Both the position numbers and the translations under genes were made by a program. 64,000 nucleotides of DNA from Flavobacteriales bacterium UBA7612. Its GTDB lineage: Bacteria > Bacteroidota > Bacteroidia > Flavobacteriales > Weeksellaceae. The stretch is from positions 1 through 64,000 of the forward strand of contig DLJQ01000012.1 of NCBI GenBank assembly GCA_002484335.1, written 5' to 3'. Below are positions 61,753 through 64,000 of the stretch, one piece after another. Below the pieces are notes generated by a model. It was given only the letters and a program-made list of their open reading frames with translations. It searched no databases and was not told where the DNA came from. Positions within the stretch are counted from its first letter, which is position 1, and the number at the start of each line of letters is the position of its first letter.

Positions 61753-62736
61753 ATGAAATATAGAAAATTAGGAAATAGTGATTTAGAAGTTTCTGCAATA
61801 ACTTTTGGAGCTTGGGCTGCAGGAGGATGGATGTGGGGAAGTACAGATAGAAATGATGCTATAGAAGCTATTAAAGCATCCTATGATGTTGGAGTAACTT
61901 CTATAGATACTGCTCCTATTTATGGACAAGGAACAAGTGAAGAAATTGTAGGTGAAGCTATCAAAGAAATTTCAAGGAACAAAGTCCAAATTTTAACAAA
62001 ATTTGGAATGCGTTGGGACTTAGCTAAAGGTGATTTTGCAATGCATAGTAAAAATAATGATGGTAAAGATATTGATGTTTATAAATATGCTGGTAAAGAA
62101 AGTATCATTTATGAATGTGAACAAAGTTTAAAACGTCTAAATACAGATTATATCGACTTATATCAGATTCATTGGCCTGATTCTACAACCCCAATAGATG
62201 AAACTTTTGAAGCAGTATCAAAACTAATAGAACAAGGAAAAATTCGTTATGCTGGTGTTTGTAACTATGATGCAAAACAAATGGAGGAAGCTGAAAAGAC
62301 ATTAAAATTAGTCTCTAATCAAATTCCTTTTAGTATGGTTAATGGAGGTATTGAAGACGAAACTGTTCCTTACTGCATCGAACACAATAAATCAATCCTT
62401 GCTTACAGTCCTTTAGAAAGAGGATTATTAACTGGTAAAATTCATACCAATTATAAATTCCAAGAAGGTGACCATAGAGCTAATTTACCTCATTTTCAGC
62501 CTGAATTTATTGAAAAAACAACAATTTTATTAAATAAACTAAAACCTATTGCTGAAAAACATGAAGCAACATTAGGTCAACTTGTTTTACGTTGGACTAT
62601 AGAACGTGCTGGAATTACAGTTGCTTTAGCAGGTGCAAGAAATGCTGAACAAGCAGTACAAAATGCAAATGCAATTAATATTAAATTATCGCAAGAAGAA
62701 ATTAATACAATCAATGAGTTTGTAAACCAATTTTAA
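61753..62736 (+). CDS. Aldo/keto reductase (IolS-like, cytosolic)
   Basis: This 327-aa TIM-barrel NADPH oxidoreductase has the catalytic tetrad Asp52 and Tyr57 in IDTAPIYGQG, Lys83 in LTKFG and His140 in YQIHWPD. The cofactor end AGARNAEQAVQNANA is present. It is closest to the IolS/YqkF-type family acting on sugars or small aldehydes. It is the second gene of the operon and is followed after 11 bases by another aldo/keto reductase of a different subfamily, this one with an export signal. Confidence 0.92.
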   Translation: MKYRKLGNSDLEVSAITFGAWAAGGWMWGSTDRNDAIEAIKASYDVGVTSIDTAPIYGQGTSEEIVGEAIKEISRNKVQILTKFGMRWDLAKGDFAMHSKNNDGKDIDVYKYAGKESIIYECEQSLKRLNTDYIDLYQIHWPDSTTPIDETFEAVSKLIEQGKIRYAGVCNYDAKQMEEAEKTLKLVSNQIPFSMVNGGIEDETVPYCIEHNKSILAYSPLERGLLTGKIHTNYKFQEGDHRANLPHFQPEFIEKTTILLNKLKPIAEKHEATLGQLVLRWTIERAGITVALAGARNAEQAVQNANAINIKLSQEEINTINEFVNQF

Positions 62737-62747
62737 AATTTGAAATC

Positions 62748-63872
62748 ATGGACAGAAGAAAATTTATTAAAAATACAACATTAGCATCAGCAGGTCTAGC
62801 TACAATGTCTTCTATTCCTGCTTTCGCAACAAACTTATTTAAAAATAATCCAATGGAACAATTTAAAAACTCAGATAAACACAAAAGATTTCGTCCAAAA
62901 CATAAAGCAGGTTTTGGTGGAGTTGCTTTAGGAAATGGATTTAATGAAAATCCAAACATAGAATGTTTACAATCTATTGAAGCTGCTTGGGATGCTGGTA
63001 TTCGCTATTTTGATACTTCACCTTGGTATGGCTTAGGAATTAGTGAACGTAGAATGGGATTATTTCTTAAAGATAAAAAACGAGAAGATTATACACTTTC
63101 AACAAAAGTTGGAAGAATTTTGAAACCTCATAACGATTTTAAACTAGAACGTGGTTTATGGAAAGGACAACTTAATTTTTCGTATGAATATGATTATTCT
63201 GCTGCTGGAGTTAGAAAAAGTGTCGAAGATAGTCTACAACGATTAGGCGTTGGTTCTTTAGATATTGTTTTTATTCATGATTTATCTCCAGATAACGGTG
63301 ATATGAAAGAAGATTGGGTTAAATATTTTGATATTGCAACTAAAGGTGCCATGCCTGAATTAACAAAAATGCGAGAAGAAGGTTTGATTAAAGGTTGGGG
63401 ATTTGGTGTTAATACAATAGAACCTATTATTAAGGCAATTGATGTTGCTGACCCTGACATATTCTTATCTGCATGTCAATATTCTTTAATACATCATGCT
63501 GATGATTTAAACAAAGTATTTCCAAAAGCTTCTGAAAGAGATATTTCTATTGTTGTTGGAGCTCCTCTTTGTGCAGGTTTTTTATCAGGAAAAGACCGTT
63601 ACTTATATGGAGGTGAATTTCCTAATGGGGTAAAAGAAAAATTAACAGCATTAAATCGTATTGCTAAAAATCATAAGGTAGATTTAAGAACTGCCGCATT
63701 ACAGTTTGCTGCTGCTCCAGAGGTTGTTTCTGCTGTAATTCCAGGAGCACATACAATACAACAAGCACAAGAAAATGCTGCCTCTTTTAAAGCTACAATT
63801 CCTTCTGATTTTTGGAAAGAATTAAAACATGAAAAATTAATTGAGCAAAATGCTCCAATTCCAATTATTTAA
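62748..63872 (+). CDS. Aldo/keto reductase with N-terminal export signal
   Basis: This 374-aa protein begins MDRRKFIKNTTLASAGLATMS, a twin-arginine-like signal followed by a hydrophobic stretch and an AFA-type cleavage site near residue 27. The barrel has DTSPWYGLG (Asp and Tyr), STKVGR (Lys) and FIHDLSPD (His). Its end VIPGAHTIQQAQENAASF contacts the cofactor. It resembles the D-threo-aldose/L-fucose or pyridoxal dehydrogenase branch. A cofactor-bound oxidoreductase exported folded by Tat is consistent with the signal, though NADP dependence in the periplasm would be unusual. Confidence 0.9.
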   Translation: MDRRKFIKNTTLASAGLATMSSIPAFATNLFKNNPMEQFKNSDKHKRFRPKHKAGFGGVALGNGFNENPNIECLQSIEAAWDAGIRYFDTSPWYGLGISERRMGLFLKDKKREDYTLSTKVGRILKPHNDFKLERGLWKGQLNFSYEYDYSAAGVRKSVEDSLQRLGVGSLDIVFIHDLSPDNGDMKEDWVKYFDIATKGAMPELTKMREEGLIKGWGFGVNTIEPIIKAIDVADPDIFLSACQYSLIHHADDLNKVFPKASERDISIVVGAPLCAGFLSGKDRYLYGGEFPNGVKEKLTALNRIAKNHKVDLRTAALQFAAAPEVVSAVIPGAHTIQQAQENAASFKATIPSDFWKELKHEKLIEQNAPIPII

Positions 63873-63875
63873 AAA

Positions 63876-64000
63876 ATGGAAAAAAGAAATAATACCTATC
63901 AAATAGATTTAAAAGAAATAAAACTAAAAGATGGTACAGAAGGTTCACAAACGCTAAATTTTGAGTTTGATAATCATGATGATTTGTTTAAGATTTTTGA
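63876..64000 (+). CDS. DUF3861-family protein (5' part, cut by window end)
   Basis: Starting at the ATG at 63876, three bases after the previous stop, the frame reads MEKRNNTYQIDLKEIKLKDG then TEGSQTLNFEFDNHDDLFKI up to the window edge (41 codons). The QTLNFEFDNHDDLFKI segment matches the small DUF3861 family, usually about 90-100 residues and of unknown function. It belongs to the aldo/keto reductase operon. Confidence 0.7.
   Translation, partial: MEKRNNTYQIDLKEIKLKDGTEGSQTLNFEFDNHDDLFKIF

Overview
The window is AT-rich chromosomal DNA from a member of the Bacteroidota, most likely order Flavobacteriales and possibly a Weeksellaceae-type genus (inference). The evidence is a set of lineage habits. 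Upstream regions carry -7 boxes of the form TAnnTTTG. The cytochrome c synthase is a single ResB-CcsA fusion. MacB-like permeases come as a pair. The OmpA-family protein has thrombospondin type 3 repeats. The exonuclease is fused to a GIY-YIG domain, and short HTH protein pairs and a four-helix-bundle (S23/IVP) gene are present. No rRNA, tRNA, complete insertion sequence, prophage or CRISPR array lies inside the window. Two tandem strong promoters at the left edge read outward, so an rRNA or other highly expressed operon may lie just outside.

Layout. 1-737: non-coding, with outward promoters and degenerate direct repeats. 738-10080 (minus): aldehyde dehydrogenase, a four-gene ABC/adaptor export operon and the cytochrome c synthase ccsBA. 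10355-14589: OYE-family reductase, VIT-type Fe/Mn transporter and TonB-dependent siderophore receptor. 14641-18783 (minus): priA, proline dehydrogenase and rpmE2. 19283-24327: beta-helix lipoprotein, fabV, a pair of small HTH proteins, a DUF3817 membrane protein and chaA. 24340-30196 (minus): the elongasome operon mreB-mreC-mreD-PBP2-rodA. 30398-34074: sppA, folK and the OmpA-like protein. 34140-41580 (minus): mutL, two rhomboids, an EEP-family protein, a HerA/DUF853 ATPase and the exonuclease-GIY-YIG protein, closely packed. 41714-48668: putP, a DUF255 protein coupled to a HEAT-Tag glycosylase fusion, an EamA permease, a zinc-less class III-like sirtuin and a candidate 39-aa membrane peptide. 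48918-55284 (minus): marR-fadN-[S23 gene]-fadA-fadE fatty acid beta-oxidation operon. 55586-57535: kup. 57565-64000: an AraC regulator, 2-hydroxyacid dehydrogenase and FUSC exporter operon, divergent from a royal-jelly/SMP-30-like secreted protein, two aldo/keto reductases and a DUF3861 gene cut by the window end.

Most of the window is core housekeeping gene content: cell-wall elongation, mismatch repair, replication restart, respiration and fatty acid metabolism. The points that look least ordinary are: the HEAT-repeat/3-methyladenine glycosylase fusion; the S23 gene flanked by a perfect 12-bp inverted repeat inside the fad operon; the pair of small HTH proteins; the sirtuin without zinc cysteines but with a desuccinylase-type YxxR; the exonuclease fused to a degraded GIY-YIG domain; a structured intergenic element at 47.6-47.7 kb; a small membrane peptide backed by its own terminator; and terminators whose stems contain stop codons of the flanking genes. 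No clear new defence system was found.
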